From contig CAYRZL010000045.1 of assembly GCA_964428795.1 (NCBI GenBank), positions 1 through 21,790 of the forward strand: a DNA stretch of 21,790 nt. The letters are read 5' to 3'. Position numbers and translations under genes: made by a program. A model generated the notes under the pieces. The model searched no databases and was not told the DNA's origin. It saw only the letters and a list, made by a program, of their open reading frames with translations. This stretch comes from CAYRZL01 sp964428795 (GTDB lineage Bacteria; Bacillota; Clostridia; Lachnospirales; Lachnospiraceae). Shown here one piece after another: positions 1-7,216 of the stretch (positions are counted from its first letter, which is position 1; each line of letters starts with the position of its first letter).

Positions 1-90
1 TTTGTGGTAGGCGGTGTGATGATCTTTTTTATGCGGCGGATGGAAAGAAGAAAAGCAGGATATAATAATGCAAATGAGGGAGAAGCATAA
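1..90 (+). CDS. C-terminal end of an unidentified membrane protein (partial)
   Basis: The first frame is open from the window edge to a TAA at 88-90 and encodes 29 residues. It starts with a hydrophobic stretch (FVVGGVMIFF), followed by a strongly basic segment (MRRMERRKAG) and a polar tail. This is the pattern of a last transmembrane helix with positive residues on the cytoplasmic side. The stop overlaps the ATG of the next gene by one base (TAATG), so the two are probably translationally coupled and in one operon. Too little is present to name the family. Confidence 0.55.
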   Translation, partial: FVVGGVMIFFMRRMERRKAGYNNANEGEA

Positions 91-487
91 TGGCTCATCT
101 GATAGAAATCACAGATTTTGCAGCACCTGAACTGGATGTGTATGCCAGGTTTTCTGAGGTGCAGCTTTTGAATCGGCATGAGCCGGAAAAAGGGATGTTT
201 ATTGCGGAAAGTCCAAAGGTGATTGAACGGGCGTCGGATTGTTGCATCGGCTTGGATTTAAGACAGCGGCGATGGCATTAACGGAACAGTCTGTGCCGGT
301 TGAGGATCCTCAGCTTATGCAGGAGGAAAAGCTGGCAGTTATTTTGGGGACGGAGGGGGATGGTCTGGCAGTTCAGACCATTGCACATTGTGATTATGCG
401 GTGCGTATCCCCATGTCTCATGGCGTGGATTCGCTGAATGTGGCGGCGGCAAGTGCGGTGGCATTCTGGCAATTAGGAAAAGTGTGA
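90..487 (+). pseudogene. TrmH/SpoU-family RNA 2'-O-methyltransferase, broken by an internal deletion
   Basis: Two fragments in different frames belong to one family. The frame from 90 gives an N-terminal RNA-binding part (LLNRHEPEKGMFIAESPKVI) for about 50 residues. Near 235-240 the homology moves to another frame, which runs to the TGA at 485-487 and carries the C-terminal SpoU motifs ILGTEGDGL and RIPMSHGVDSLNVAAASAV. Intact relatives are about 260-270 residues. Here only about 130 remain, so roughly 140 residues are missing, including SpoU motif 1 (the N-x-G-x-x-R region), and the reading frame is broken at the junction. The trefoil-knot methyltransferase fold cannot form, so I call it a pseudogene. 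The start overlaps the upstream stop. An assembly deletion is the alternative to a real mutation. Confidence 0.8.
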
Positions 488-512
488 GTTCACAGATTGG
501 TGGGGTTAAGAA

Positions 513-632
513 ATGATGGTTTTTGAATGGATACGAAATTTTATCGGAAATGCATTTCTGTTTTGTTTTGTGGTCAGTGTGATTATTTTCATTGGGGAGC
601 TGATTGTATATCGAATCAGAAAAGGCAGATAA
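513..632 (+). CDS. Small putative membrane protein (39 aa)
   Basis: An ATG ATG pair at 513/516 opens a 39-residue frame ending with TAA at 630-632. The peptide has a short amphipathic start (MMVFEWIRNFIG), one very hydrophobic segment at about residues 13-33 (FLFCFVVSVIIFIG then ELIVY), and a basic end (RIRKGR). A single membrane-spanning peptide with a cytoplasmic basic tail fits. It sits between the methyltransferase pseudogene and the SDR, all on the plus strand. A weak purine-rich stretch (GGGGTTAAGAA) precedes the ATG. I do not recognise a family. Chance is possible, since hydrophobic short frames arise easily in T-rich DNA. Confidence 0.45.
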   Translation: MMVFEWIRNFIGNAFLFCFVVSVIIFIGELIVYRIRKGR

Positions 633-680
633 GAGAAAAAATTTCTGTCGGTACGGAGAAAAAACGGATAGGAGAAAGCA

Positions 681-1469
681 ATGCGGATAGCAGTAATTAC
701 AGGCGCGTCCAGCGGATTGGGGCGTACGTTTGCCAGGCAGATTGACAAAACAGAGCCGGATATCAATGAAATCTGGCTTATTGCCAGACGACGGGAACGT
801 CTGGAAGAGCTGGCAGACAGTCTTGCACATCCCGGCAGGATTTTTGCGTTGGATCTGACAAAGGAAGAAAGCATCACAGAGTTAGACACCGCCTTGCAGG
901 AGGCAAGTGAGCTTCAGGTGGGCGTGTTCGTGAATTGTGCAGGCTATGCAAAGATTGGAAATTATGAAAAAGTAAGTAGGTTTGATTCTGTAAATATGAT
1001 CGATCTGAACTGTAAAGCGGCGGTGAATGCCACTGTGATTTTTCTGCCTTACATGAAGGGTGGAGACCGGATCATTCATATTTGCTCCACAGCGGCATTT
1101 CAACCGGTGCAGCATATGAATATCTATGCTGCCAGCAAGGCTTTTTTGTACAATTATACCCGGGCACTGCGCATGGAGCTGCTGCCAAGAGGAATCATGG
1201 TGACGGCGGTGTGCCCATGGTGGGTGAAGGATACAGAGTTCATCAAAGTTGCCAGTGACAATACAGATAATCCGGATGCTGCCGGAGCAGTGGGCGGATT
1301 CCCCCTGGCAACAAAGCAGGAGAATGTGGTGCGGATGGCACTTAGGGACAGCAGGATCGGACTGCCAGTCTCTACACCGGGGGTAATGTGTACATTACAT
1401 CGTTTTTTTGGGAAAATATTGCCGAGAACATTTCTTCTGTATCTTTGGGAAGTGTTTCGGCGAGTATAG
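681..1469 (+). CDS. Short-chain dehydrogenase/reductase (SDR family)
   Basis: A 262-residue NAD(P)-dependent oxidoreductase of the classical SDR type. The N-terminal Rossmann motif TGASSGLG is at residues 7-14, the NCAG motif follows the fourth strand, and the catalytic Ser136 (ICSTA) and Tyr149-x-x-x-Lys153 (YAASK) are in place. The basic pair in IARRRERL after strand 2 suggests preference for NADP(H). The C-terminal tail (FFGKILPRTFLLYLWEVFRRV) is hydrophobic and basic and may touch the membrane. An AGGAGAAAG ribosome site lies just before the ATG. The substrate cannot be read from sequence. It is the last gene before the promoter of the riboflavin operon, and I see no clear terminator after it. 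Confidence 0.88.
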   Translation: MRIAVITGASSGLGRTFARQIDKTEPDINEIWLIARRRERLEELADSLAHPGRIFALDLTKEESITELDTALQEASELQVGVFVNCAGYAKIGNYEKVSRFDSVNMIDLNCKAAVNATVIFLPYMKGGDRIIHICSTAAFQPVQHMNIYAASKAFLYNYTRALRMELLPRGIMVTAVCPWWVKDTEFIKVASDNTDNPDAAGAVGGFPLATKQENVVRMALRDSRIGLPVSTPGVMCTLHRFFGKILPRTFLLYLWEVFRRV

Positions 1470-1524
1470 AATAGTGAATGATTGTGAATAAAACAAGGAA
1501 GAAATAAGATGATAAAAATTCTTC

Positions 1525-1553
1525 TTGTCATATGCTGCTATAAGCGTTATAAT
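1525..1553 (+). promoter_or_regulatory. Sigma-A-type promoter of the riboflavin operon
   Basis: TTGTCA at 1525-1530 and a perfect TATAAT at 1548-1553 are separated by 17 bases. Transcription would start near 1560, about 15 bases before the conserved 5' strand of the FMN riboswitch, which is where such a promoter is expected. Confidence 0.8.
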
Positions 1554-1573
1554 GTGTTTTGTAAAAAAGAATA

Positions 1574-1706
1574 GTCTTCAGGGCAGGGTGACTTCTGTAA
1601 GGTAATCACAGCAGAATATTCCCGACCGGCGGTACAGCCCGCGAGCGTGAAAGCGTTGATTTGGTGAGATTCCAAAGCCGACAGTATAGTCTGGATGGAA
1701 GAAGAT
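1574..1706 (+). promoter_or_regulatory. FMN riboswitch (RFN element)
   Basis: The conserved RFN core is easy to read: CTTCAGGGCAGGGTG at 1576-1590, TTCCCGACCGGCGGTA near 1619-1634, the CCGCGAGC-like segment, GATTTGGTGAGATTCCAAA near 1658-1676, GCCGACAGTATAGTCTGGATG, and closing GAAGAAG at 1700-1706 that pairs with CTTC at 1576-1579. This RNA binds flavin mononucleotide and, in Firmicutes, ends transcription of riboflavin genes when FMN is plentiful. A terminator follows at 1803 and ribD at 1895, so it controls the ribD-ribE-ribBA-ribH operon. Confidence 0.97.
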
Positions 1707-1802
1707 AAAAGATGGATGATATAGTAGGTTGGTGCTATCGTAGAAAAATTCAGAAACCGATGGCAGAAGGACAACAAACTATAGGACGCAGAAATGTTAA
1801 GT

Positions 1803-1832
1803 GCCCTGAGATTTAATCTCAGGGCTTTTTTT
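1803..1832 (+). terminator. Intrinsic terminator of the FMN riboswitch expression platform
   Basis: A perfect 9-bp stem, GCCCTGAGA (1803-1811) with TCTCAGGGC (1817-1825), has a 5-base loop and seven T residues (1826-1832). It lies about 100 bases after the aptamer and 62 before ribD. The 5' arm GCCCTGA is exactly complementary to TCAGGGC at 1578-1584 in the riboswitch core. This suggests that without FMN the two pair as an antiterminator (inference). Confidence 0.93.
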
Positions 1833-1894
1833 GTGTTCCGTCCGGCAAATCTGCTTATGAAGAGCGAAATTCTAATGGAAAAGGAGATGGTTGT

Positions 1895-3049
1895 TTGAAG
1901 GAAAAAGAAGCATATATGCGGCGTGCCATAGAACTGGCAAAACAGGGCTGCGGCTTTACGAATCCAAATCCTATGGTGGGCTGTGTGGTCGTAAAGGACG
2001 GGCGCGTCATCAGCGAAGGGTATCATGAGCGGTGCGGTGAATATCATGCGGAGCGAAATGCGCTGCTTCGCTGCAGGGAGGACTGCACCGGAGCAGAGCT
2101 GTATGTGACGCTGGAACCCTGCTGCCATTACGGAAAGACGCCGCCATGCACGGAGATTATCATAGAAAAAGGAATCAAAAAGGTATATGTAGGTTCCATG
2201 GATTCCAATCCCCTGGTAGGCGGAAAAGGAGTACAGATTTTGCGGGATCATGGCATTGAGGTAGAAACCGGGATTCTGAAAGAGGAATGTCTGCGGATGA
2301 ACGAGGTATTTTTTCATTACATTGAGACGAAGCGTCCCTATGTGGTAATGAAATATGCCATGACGCTGGATGGAAAAATTGCATGTGCCACCGGAGATTC
2401 CAAATGGGTCACCGGCGAGGCGGCGCGAAACCATGTACATGAATTGCGCAGACGATACGCCGGCATCATGGTGGGAATCGGAACGGTTCTGGCGGATGAT
2501 CCCATGCTGAATTGCCGCATTTGCGAGGGGGCGGACCCGGTACGGATCGTATGTGATTGCAGCCTTCGTATTCCGTTGGAGTCGAAGCTGGTGCGGACAG
2601 CAAAGGGGATTCCGCTGATTGTGGCGTGCAGTGAAGCATGTGCACAAAGCACAGAGGGAGAAGAGCGAAAGGAGCGTCTGATCCGGGAGGGCGTGCAGGT
2701 GCTTCCGGTTAAAACAGATGAAAAGGAACGGATTGATTTGCAGGAGTTGATGCGTCAGTTAGGGGCACAGGGAATTGACAGCATTCTGCTGGAAGGCGGC
2801 GGAACTTTAAATGCGGCGGCGCTGGAAGCGGGAATTGTAAAGAAAGTCTATGCTTATGTGGCAGGAAAGCTAGTGGGCGGTGCGGCGGCAAAATCCCCGG
2901 TGGAAGGAGCAGGTGTCAGTCTTATGTCTCAGGCATATCCGCTGCAGGAGATGGAAATTCAGAAATTCGGCGGGGATATCTGCATCAGCGGGTATATTCT
3001 CCGGCAGGATTGCGGAGGTACGCAAAGGAATCAGGCAGAAGAGAGGTGA
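1895..3049 (+). CDS. ribD: Bifunctional riboflavin biosynthesis protein RibD (deaminase/reductase)
   Basis: This 384-residue protein carries out two consecutive steps after GTP cyclohydrolase II: deamination of the diaminopyrimidine product and NADPH-dependent reduction of its ribosyl side chain. The N-terminal cytidine-deaminase-like domain (about residues 1-145) has the zinc ligands and catalytic Glu in HAE (His51, Glu53) and PCC(H)YGKTPPC (Cys76, Cys85). The reductase domain begins near 148 (RPYVVMKYAMTLDGK) and contains LLEGGGTLNAAAL. The start is TTG at 1895, eight bases after AAGGAG; the first in-frame ATG would trim seven residues of the deaminase helix. It is the first gene of the rib operon behind the FMN riboswitch. 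The stop codon lies inside the ribosome site of ribE. The C-terminal tail is slightly long and polar. Confidence 0.96.
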   Translation: MKEKEAYMRRAIELAKQGCGFTNPNPMVGCVVVKDGRVISEGYHERCGEYHAERNALLRCREDCTGAELYVTLEPCCHYGKTPPCTEIIIEKGIKKVYVGSMDSNPLVGGKGVQILRDHGIEVETGILKEECLRMNEVFFHYIETKRPYVVMKYAMTLDGKIACATGDSKWVTGEAARNHVHELRRRYAGIMVGIGTVLADDPMLNCRICEGADPVRIVCDCSLRIPLESKLVRTAKGIPLIVACSEACAQSTEGEERKERLIREGVQVLPVKTDEKERIDLQELMRQLGAQGIDSILLEGGGTLNAAALEAGIVKKVYAYVAGKLVGGAAAKSPVEGAGVSLMSQAYPLQEMEIQKFGGDICISGYILRQDCGGTQRNQAEER

Positions 3050-3054
3050 CATAG

Positions 3055-3708
3055 TTGTTTACAGGACTGGTAGAAGAGGTCGGTGTATTAAAAGGGATTC
3101 AAAAGGGTTCCCAGTCGGCGGCGCTGACCATTGGATGCAGTGAGGTGCTTCGCGGCACGAAGATCGGAGACAGTATTGCGGTCAACGGTGTATGTCTCAC
3201 TGTGACGGGGATGGGAAGTACATCCTACACAGCGGATGTGATGCATGAGACGATGAACCGCAGTTCGCTGGGACAGCTCAGCGTTGGAGATTATGTGAAT
3301 CTGGAGCGGGCGATGCCTGCGGATGGCAGATTTGGCGGTCATATCGTGGCAGGACATATTGACGGAACGGGAACGATCCAAAACATAGAAAAGGACGATA
3401 ATGCCATCTGGTATACGGTAAATACCGATCCATCCATTTTGAGGTATGTGGTAGAAAAAGGCTCTGTGACCATAGACGGGATCAGTCTTACCGTGGCTTA
3501 TGTGGATGATCGTTGTTTTAAGGTTTCCATTATTCCGCATACTCAGAAAGAAACAAATCTGAGGTACAAAAACAGAGGAAGCATGGTGAATCTGGAGTGC
3601 GATATCATCGGAAAATATGTGGAAAAACTGATGAGACCCGCACCGGAAGCAGAAAAAACGGAGCGTAAGCTGACAGAAAGCTTTCTCATGGAGCATGGCT
3701 TTTTCTAA
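3055..3708 (+). CDS. ribE: Riboflavin synthase, alpha subunit
   Basis: A 217-residue enzyme that dismutates two molecules of 6,7-dimethyl-8-ribityllumazine into riboflavin and the pyrimidine that is recycled by lumazine synthase. Two tandem lumazine-binding beta-barrel domains are visible: the first begins MFTGLVEEVG and includes VNGVCLTV; the second begins near residue 98 (GGHIVAGHIDGTG) and includes IDGISLTVAYVD. The length matches the family. The start is TTG at 3055, five bases after GAGGTGA, a site that also contains the ribD stop. The gene is named ribE in Bacillus/Clostridium usage (ribB in older B. subtilis naming, ribC in some others). Confidence 0.96.
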   Translation: MFTGLVEEVGVLKGIQKGSQSAALTIGCSEVLRGTKIGDSIAVNGVCLTVTGMGSTSYTADVMHETMNRSSLGQLSVGDYVNLERAMPADGRFGGHIVAGHIDGTGTIQNIEKDDNAIWYTVNTDPSILRYVVEKGSVTIDGISLTVAYVDDRCFKVSIIPHTQKETNLRYKNRGSMVNLECDIIGKYVEKLMRPAPEAEKTERKLTESFLMEHGFF

Positions 3709-3781
3709 AGAGAAAGCAGTAATTCTGGCAGAACAGATCAGGAATATAGACAGAAAAAAGTATTACGGGAGGAATTTTAAC

Positions 3782-4987
3782 ATGGCAAAAGAAGTTGGAA
3801 CTGTGGAACAGGCGCTGCAGGATCTGCGTGACGGGAAGATCATTCTTGTTATTGACGATCCGGATCGTGAGAATGAAGGCGATTTTATATGTGCGGCAGA
3901 GTTTGCAACACAGGAAAATGTAAATCTGATGGCATCCAGAGCGAAGGGGCTCATCTGTATGCCTATGAGCGGAGAGCTTTGTGACAAATTGGGGCTGGAG
4001 CAGATGGTTGCGGAAAATACGGACAATCATTCCACCGCATTTACGGTATCCATTGATCACGTGGACACCACCACGGGTATTTCCGCCTATGAGCGTTCTG
4101 TGACAGCAATGAAAACGGTGGAGGATAATGCAAAGCCGGAGGATTTTCGCAGACCGGGACATATGTTTCCGCTGCGTGCAAGAGAGGGCGGCGTGTTAAA
4201 GCGGGACGGACATACCGAGGCAACGGTGGATCTGTGTACGCTGGCAGGCTTAAAACCCTGCGGTCTCTGCTGCGAGATCATGCGGGATGACGGTACGATG
4301 ATGCGTACCACAGAGCTGCTTGAGCTGGCTGAGGAATTGAATCTGACCGTTATCACCATTGCAGACTTAATCAAATATCGTATGGCAAAGGAGAGTCTGG
4401 TGCGCAAGGCTGCAGTTGCAAAGCTGCCCACCAAGCATGGCGAGTTTACCATTTACGGATATGAGAATACCATCAACGGGGAGCATCATGTAGCCCTTGT
4501 CATGGGAGATGTGGCGGACGGAGAACCGGTACTTTGCAGAGTACATTCAGAGTGTCTCACCGGAGACGTGTTTGGTTCCAGAAGATGTGACTGCGGGGAA
4601 CAACTGGATGCAGCCATGGAAGCCATAGCCAGGGAAGGTCGGGGACTGATCCTTTATATGCGTCAGGAGGGACGGGGCATCGGTCTGATCAACAAACTCA
4701 GAGCCTATGAATTGCAGGAGCAGGGATACGACACGGTGGAGGCAAATATTAAGCTGGGATTCCCGGCAGATATGCGCGAATATGGAATTGGTGCGCAGAT
4801 CCTGTGTGATCTGGGAGCAAAGAAGCTGCGTCTGCTCACAAATAATCCGAAGAAGATTTCCGGATTATCCGGGTACGGAATTACGATTGAGGAGCGTGTG
4901 CCCATTCAGATCAAGGCGCAGAAATTTGATTATTTTTACTTGAAAACCAAGCAGGAAAAAATGGAACATATGACGAATTATCAATAG
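3782..4987 (+). CDS. ribBA: Bifunctional 3,4-dihydroxy-2-butanone-4-phosphate synthase / GTP cyclohydrolase II
   Basis: This 401-residue fusion supplies both precursors of riboflavin. The N-terminal half makes dihydroxybutanone phosphate from ribulose-5-phosphate and shows the acidic metal/substrate loop DDPDRENEGDF, then STAFTVSIDH, TTGISAYERS and RPGHMFPLRA. The C-terminal half (from about residue 205) is GTP cyclohydrolase II, with zinc site CLTGDVFGSRRCDC, RQEGRGIGL and LLTNNPKKI. I choose ATG at 3782 because GGGAGGAA lies eight bases upstream and the family begins at this point. The frame is open back to an ATG at 3695 inside the ribE end, but those 29 residues look non-conserved. It is the third gene of the operon; the gap to ribH is 16 bases. 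Confidence 0.96.
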   Translation: MAKEVGTVEQALQDLRDGKIILVIDDPDRENEGDFICAAEFATQENVNLMASRAKGLICMPMSGELCDKLGLEQMVAENTDNHSTAFTVSIDHVDTTTGISAYERSVTAMKTVEDNAKPEDFRRPGHMFPLRAREGGVLKRDGHTEATVDLCTLAGLKPCGLCCEIMRDDGTMMRTTELLELAEELNLTVITIADLIKYRMAKESLVRKAAVAKLPTKHGEFTIYGYENTINGEHHVALVMGDVADGEPVLCRVHSECLTGDVFGSRRCDCGEQLDAAMEAIAREGRGLILYMRQEGRGIGLINKLRAYELQEQGYDTVEANIKLGFPADMREYGIGAQILCDLGAKKLRLLTNNPKKISGLSGYGITIEERVPIQIKAQKFDYFYLKTKQEKMEHMTNYQ

Positions 4988-5003
4988 AAAAGGAGAATGA
5001 ACA

Positions 5004-5465
5004 ATGAGAGTATTAGAAGGAAAAGTAGTAGCAGGTGACGTGAAGATCGGTCTGGTAGCAGCGAGATTTAATGAGTTTATCGTATCAAAGCTGGTAGGCG
5101 GTGCACAGGATGCTTTGGTTCGCCATGGCGTGTCCGATGACAATATTGATCTGGCATGGGTTCCGGGAGCATTTGAGCTTCCGATCGTTGCAAAAAAGAT
5201 GGCTCAGTCAGGCAAATATGACGCAGTGATCTGTCTTGGCGCAGTGATCAAAGGTTCCACGTCCCATTATGATCTGGTGTGTGCGGAGACAAGCAAAGGA
5301 ATTGCACAGGTTGGACTGGAGACAGGAGTACCTACTCTGTTTGGCGTCGTAACCACCGACAACATCGAGCAGGCAATCGAGCGTGCGGGCACAAAGGCAG
5401 GCAACAAGGGCTTCGATTGCGGCTGCTCTGCCATCGAGATGATCAATCTGATAAAACAGATCTGA
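5004..5465 (+). CDS. ribH: 6,7-dimethyl-8-ribityllumazine synthase (beta subunit)
   Basis: A 153-residue enzyme that condenses the RibD-derived pyrimidine with dihydroxybutanone phosphate to give lumazine, the substrate of RibE. Visible family marks are RFNEFIVSKL near residues 21-30, the substrate loop WVPGAFELP at 52-60, GAVIKGSTSHYD with the catalytic His88, and GNKG near 131. The length is typical of the icosahedral or pentameric forms. AAAGGAG precedes the ATG. It is the last gene of the rib operon and is followed after 28 bases by the convergent HAD gene. Confidence 0.97.
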   Translation: MRVLEGKVVAGDVKIGLVAARFNEFIVSKLVGGAQDALVRHGVSDDNIDLAWVPGAFELPIVAKKMAQSGKYDAVICLGAVIKGSTSHYDLVCAETSKGIAQVGLETGVPTLFGVVTTDNIEQAIERAGTKAGNKGFDCGCSAIEMINLIKQI

Positions 5466-5493
5466 TGAAGAAAGAAGTGTCAGTGCAGTTGTA

Positions 5494-6162
5494 TTAGACA
5501 AATTGCCCTAAATATGTAATCACATCAGATGCAGAAGTGAGCACAGCAACAGTCTGATCCGGAAGATCCGGGTCAGGCTGTTTTAAGTCCGGGATACAGA
5601 TTACGGGGATTTCTCCTGCCAGGGCAGCCCGGACACCGTTGGAGGAATCCTCCAATACAAGGGCAGCCTGCGGTGCGGTGTGCATACTGGCACAGGCTGT
5701 CAGAAAAATCTCCGGGTCCGGCTTGGAACGTTCTACCATGTCTCCGCCTGTGACATGGGAAAAATAAGCATCCAGTCCGGCAGCCTTCAGATGATGCTTT
5801 ACTTTGTCACTATGCGTAGAGGATGCCACACAGCAGGGAATGTGCTGTGTGCGCAGCCATTCTAAAAGCTTTGGAATACCGGGTTTTACCGGGATACCGC
5901 ATTCATCTATATACTGGTTTACGAGCACCCATGTTTCTGCGTTGATTTCTTCCAGCGGATAATCCGCGCCAAGCTGCTCATACATAATCTCCCCGAGAAC
6001 CACACCGCTTGTTCCAAGGGTTTTTGCATATAGTTCGTTTGTTATTTCATATCCATATCCGGCAGCGGCGATCTTTAAGTGGTCCCGAAAAAGCCGCTCC
6101 GTGTCAAACATTAGTCCGTCCATGTCAAATATAACCAGTTCCGGCAATCCTGATAAGTTCAT
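5494..6162 (-). CDS. HAD-superfamily phosphatase (beta-phosphoglucomutase-like subgroup)
   Basis: A 222-residue haloacid-dehalogenase-type hydrolase with a helical (C1) cap. From the chosen start, motif I DMDGLMFDTE holds the nucleophilic Asp and acid/base Asp, motif II is the Ser/Thr in VASSTHSD, motif III is the Lys in RSKPDPEIFL, and motif IV is LEDSSNGVRAA. Such enzymes act on small phosphorylated sugars or metabolites; the exact substrate cannot be told. A riboflavin-pathway phosphatase role is conceivable because it is next to ribH, but it is on the opposite strand and this is only a guess. I choose ATG at 6160-6162 because AGAGGG lies just upstream; the frame extends ten codons further to overlap the dehydrogenase stop. 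Confidence 0.9.
   Translation of the reverse strand: MNLSGLPELVIFDMDGLMFDTERLFRDHLKIAAAGYGYEITNELYAKTLGTSGVVLGEIMYEQLGADYPLEEINAETWVLVNQYIDECGIPVKPGIPKLLEWLRTQHIPCCVASSTHSDKVKHHLKAAGLDAYFSHVTGGDMVERSKPDPEIFLTACASMHTAPQAALVLEDSSNGVRAALAGEIPVICIPDLKQPDPDLPDQTVAVLTSASDVITYLGQFV
5549..5584 (+). terminator. Possible rib operon terminator inside the convergent HAD gene
   Basis: ACAGTCTGATCC (5549-5560) pairs with GGGTCAGGCTGT (5570-5581) over 12 positions including two G-U pairs. Two more G-C pairs close a 5-base loop, and TTTT follows. No other hairpin is seen between ribH and the next plus-strand unit. It lies within the last codons of the minus-strand HAD gene, so coding constraint could produce part of the pairing by chance. 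The short T tract makes it weak. Confidence 0.4.
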
Positions 6163-6184
6163 TCTGATCCCTCTCTTAATGTGT

Positions 6185-6904
6185 TTATTCATCGTCGATT
6201 AGCGGACCTCTGGCGCAGTTGACGATGCCCACGCCATCCTTCATCCGGGCAAATTCCTCCCTTCCGATCATATGATAATTGTCCTCCAGCAAGGGCGCAT
6301 GCAGTGTAATGATGTCGCTTTCCTTATAAAGCTGGTCCAGGGAAACATATTCCGCATGGGCAGAAACCGCATCTTTGAGATACGGATCATAGGCGAGGAT
6401 CCGGCAGCCGAATCCGGTCAGACAGCGGATCACCGTTTCACCGATGCGTCCGGTTCCGACGACGCCTACGGTACAGTCCGGCAGTTCTCTGGCGAGCTTT
6501 CTCTCCAGCGTAAAATCCTGCACCTGTGCACACATCTGAATATATTTTATTTTACGAAGCCCCATGAGGATCATCATGATCGTATAATCTGCCACACTGG
6601 CAGGGGAGTAGGTTACATTACAGACCTGAATGCCCAGCTCTTTTGCGTGCTCCACATCAATGTGATCGTAACCGATGGTTCGGGTGGCAACACAGCGGAC
6701 GCCGAAATCATGGAGGCTGTCCAGCATTCCGGCGGTGATCTTTGTGGTTATAATGTCGATGGCGTCATATCCTTTTGCCAGATGTATGTTATCCGGAGTT
6801 GGGGATGCAGTGGTATACCCGTATTCCACGCCATAGGTTTTGCAGAATTTATCAAAATATGGTTTTTCGTCAAATTCCCTCATGTTATATATAAATATTT
6901 TCAT
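6185..6904 (-). pseudogene. D-lactate dehydrogenase / VanH-like 2-hydroxyacid dehydrogenase, C-terminally truncated
   Basis: The 239 residues match the N-terminal catalytic half and most of the NAD-binding domain of D-isomer 2-hydroxyacid dehydrogenases: IGYDHIDVEHAKELGI, the Rossmann motif GVVGTGRIG near residue 148, and NCARGPLIDDE with the substrate-binding Arg. Family members are about 320-335 residues. This frame stops right after LIDDE, so about 90 residues are missing, including the catalytic Glu and the active-site His (H-x-A/P) of the C-terminus. The enzyme should not reduce pyruvate. The next gene (HAD) begins 22 bases after the stop, which suggests a deletion joined the two. A good AAGAGG ribosome site and a promoter remain in front. 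Confidence 0.75.
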
Positions 6905-6976
6905 TTCGGTTTTTCGCCTCTTATTTTTTAAATTTTTGCATCAGGCGCAGAGCATGTCAATGCAGATGATATTCGT

Positions 6977-7005
6977 ATTATACTTGATTTTGAAAAAAAT
7001 GACTA
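6977..7005 (-). promoter_or_regulatory. Promoter for the truncated dehydrogenase and HAD gene
   Basis: On the minus strand TAGTCA (7005-7000) and a perfect TATAAT (6982-6977) are 17 bases apart. The start would be near 6970, about 65 bases before the ATG at 6904. The -10 is strong and the -35 matches the consensus at 4 of 6. Confidence 0.55.
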
Positions 7006-7147
7006 CAGGAGTATGCGTGCTTTCTCATTATTTATTGTTTGATTCTAAAAAGGGGTGGATATAATAAAGAAAATAGAGTATAGTAACCGTGAGGGAACTG
7101 TAGTGAAATTGCATAAGAAGAAGAGCTTATTTTGCCTCGTAAAGCAG

Positions 7148-7169
7148 ATTGTATCCAAAAAAATACAAT
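7148..7169 (+). promoter_or_regulatory. Operator-like dyad, copy 1 (ATTGTAT-N8-ATACAAT)
   Basis: Perfect 7-base inverted arms ATTGTAT/ATACAAT flank the 8-base centre CCAAAAAA. Together with its flanks (7147-7173) it matches 19451-19477 in front of the SDR gene at 26 of 27 positions. Two more copies lie about 70 bases downstream. The size and symmetry fit a dimeric DNA-binding regulator; the protein is unknown. Confidence 0.6.
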
Positions 7170-7183
7170 TTTGCAAAAATCTA

Positions 7184-7212
7184 TTGATTTCAGGGATGAA
7201 ATTTGATAAAGT
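7184..7212 (+). promoter_or_regulatory. Candidate promoter of the V-ATPase operon
   Basis: TTGATT (7184-7189) and TAAAGT (7207-7212) are 17 bases apart, each matching consensus at 4 of 6. Start of transcription would fall inside the operator palindrome that begins at 7217. The SDR gene at 19522 has the same layout, with its dyad copy just after the -10. An alternative -10 is TATAAT at 7060-7065, which would give a leader of about 230 bases. Confidence 0.4.
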
Positions 7213-7216
7213 TAAG

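Noticed and set aside
1547..2647. A 366-codon minus-strand open frame opposite ribD
   Set aside because: It runs antisense through the FMN riboswitch and ribD, has no family features, and its composition reflects the opposite strand.
3695..3781. Possible 29-residue N-terminal extension of RibBA
   Set aside because: The family begins at the ATG at 3782, which has its own good ribosome site; the extension has no recognisable conservation.
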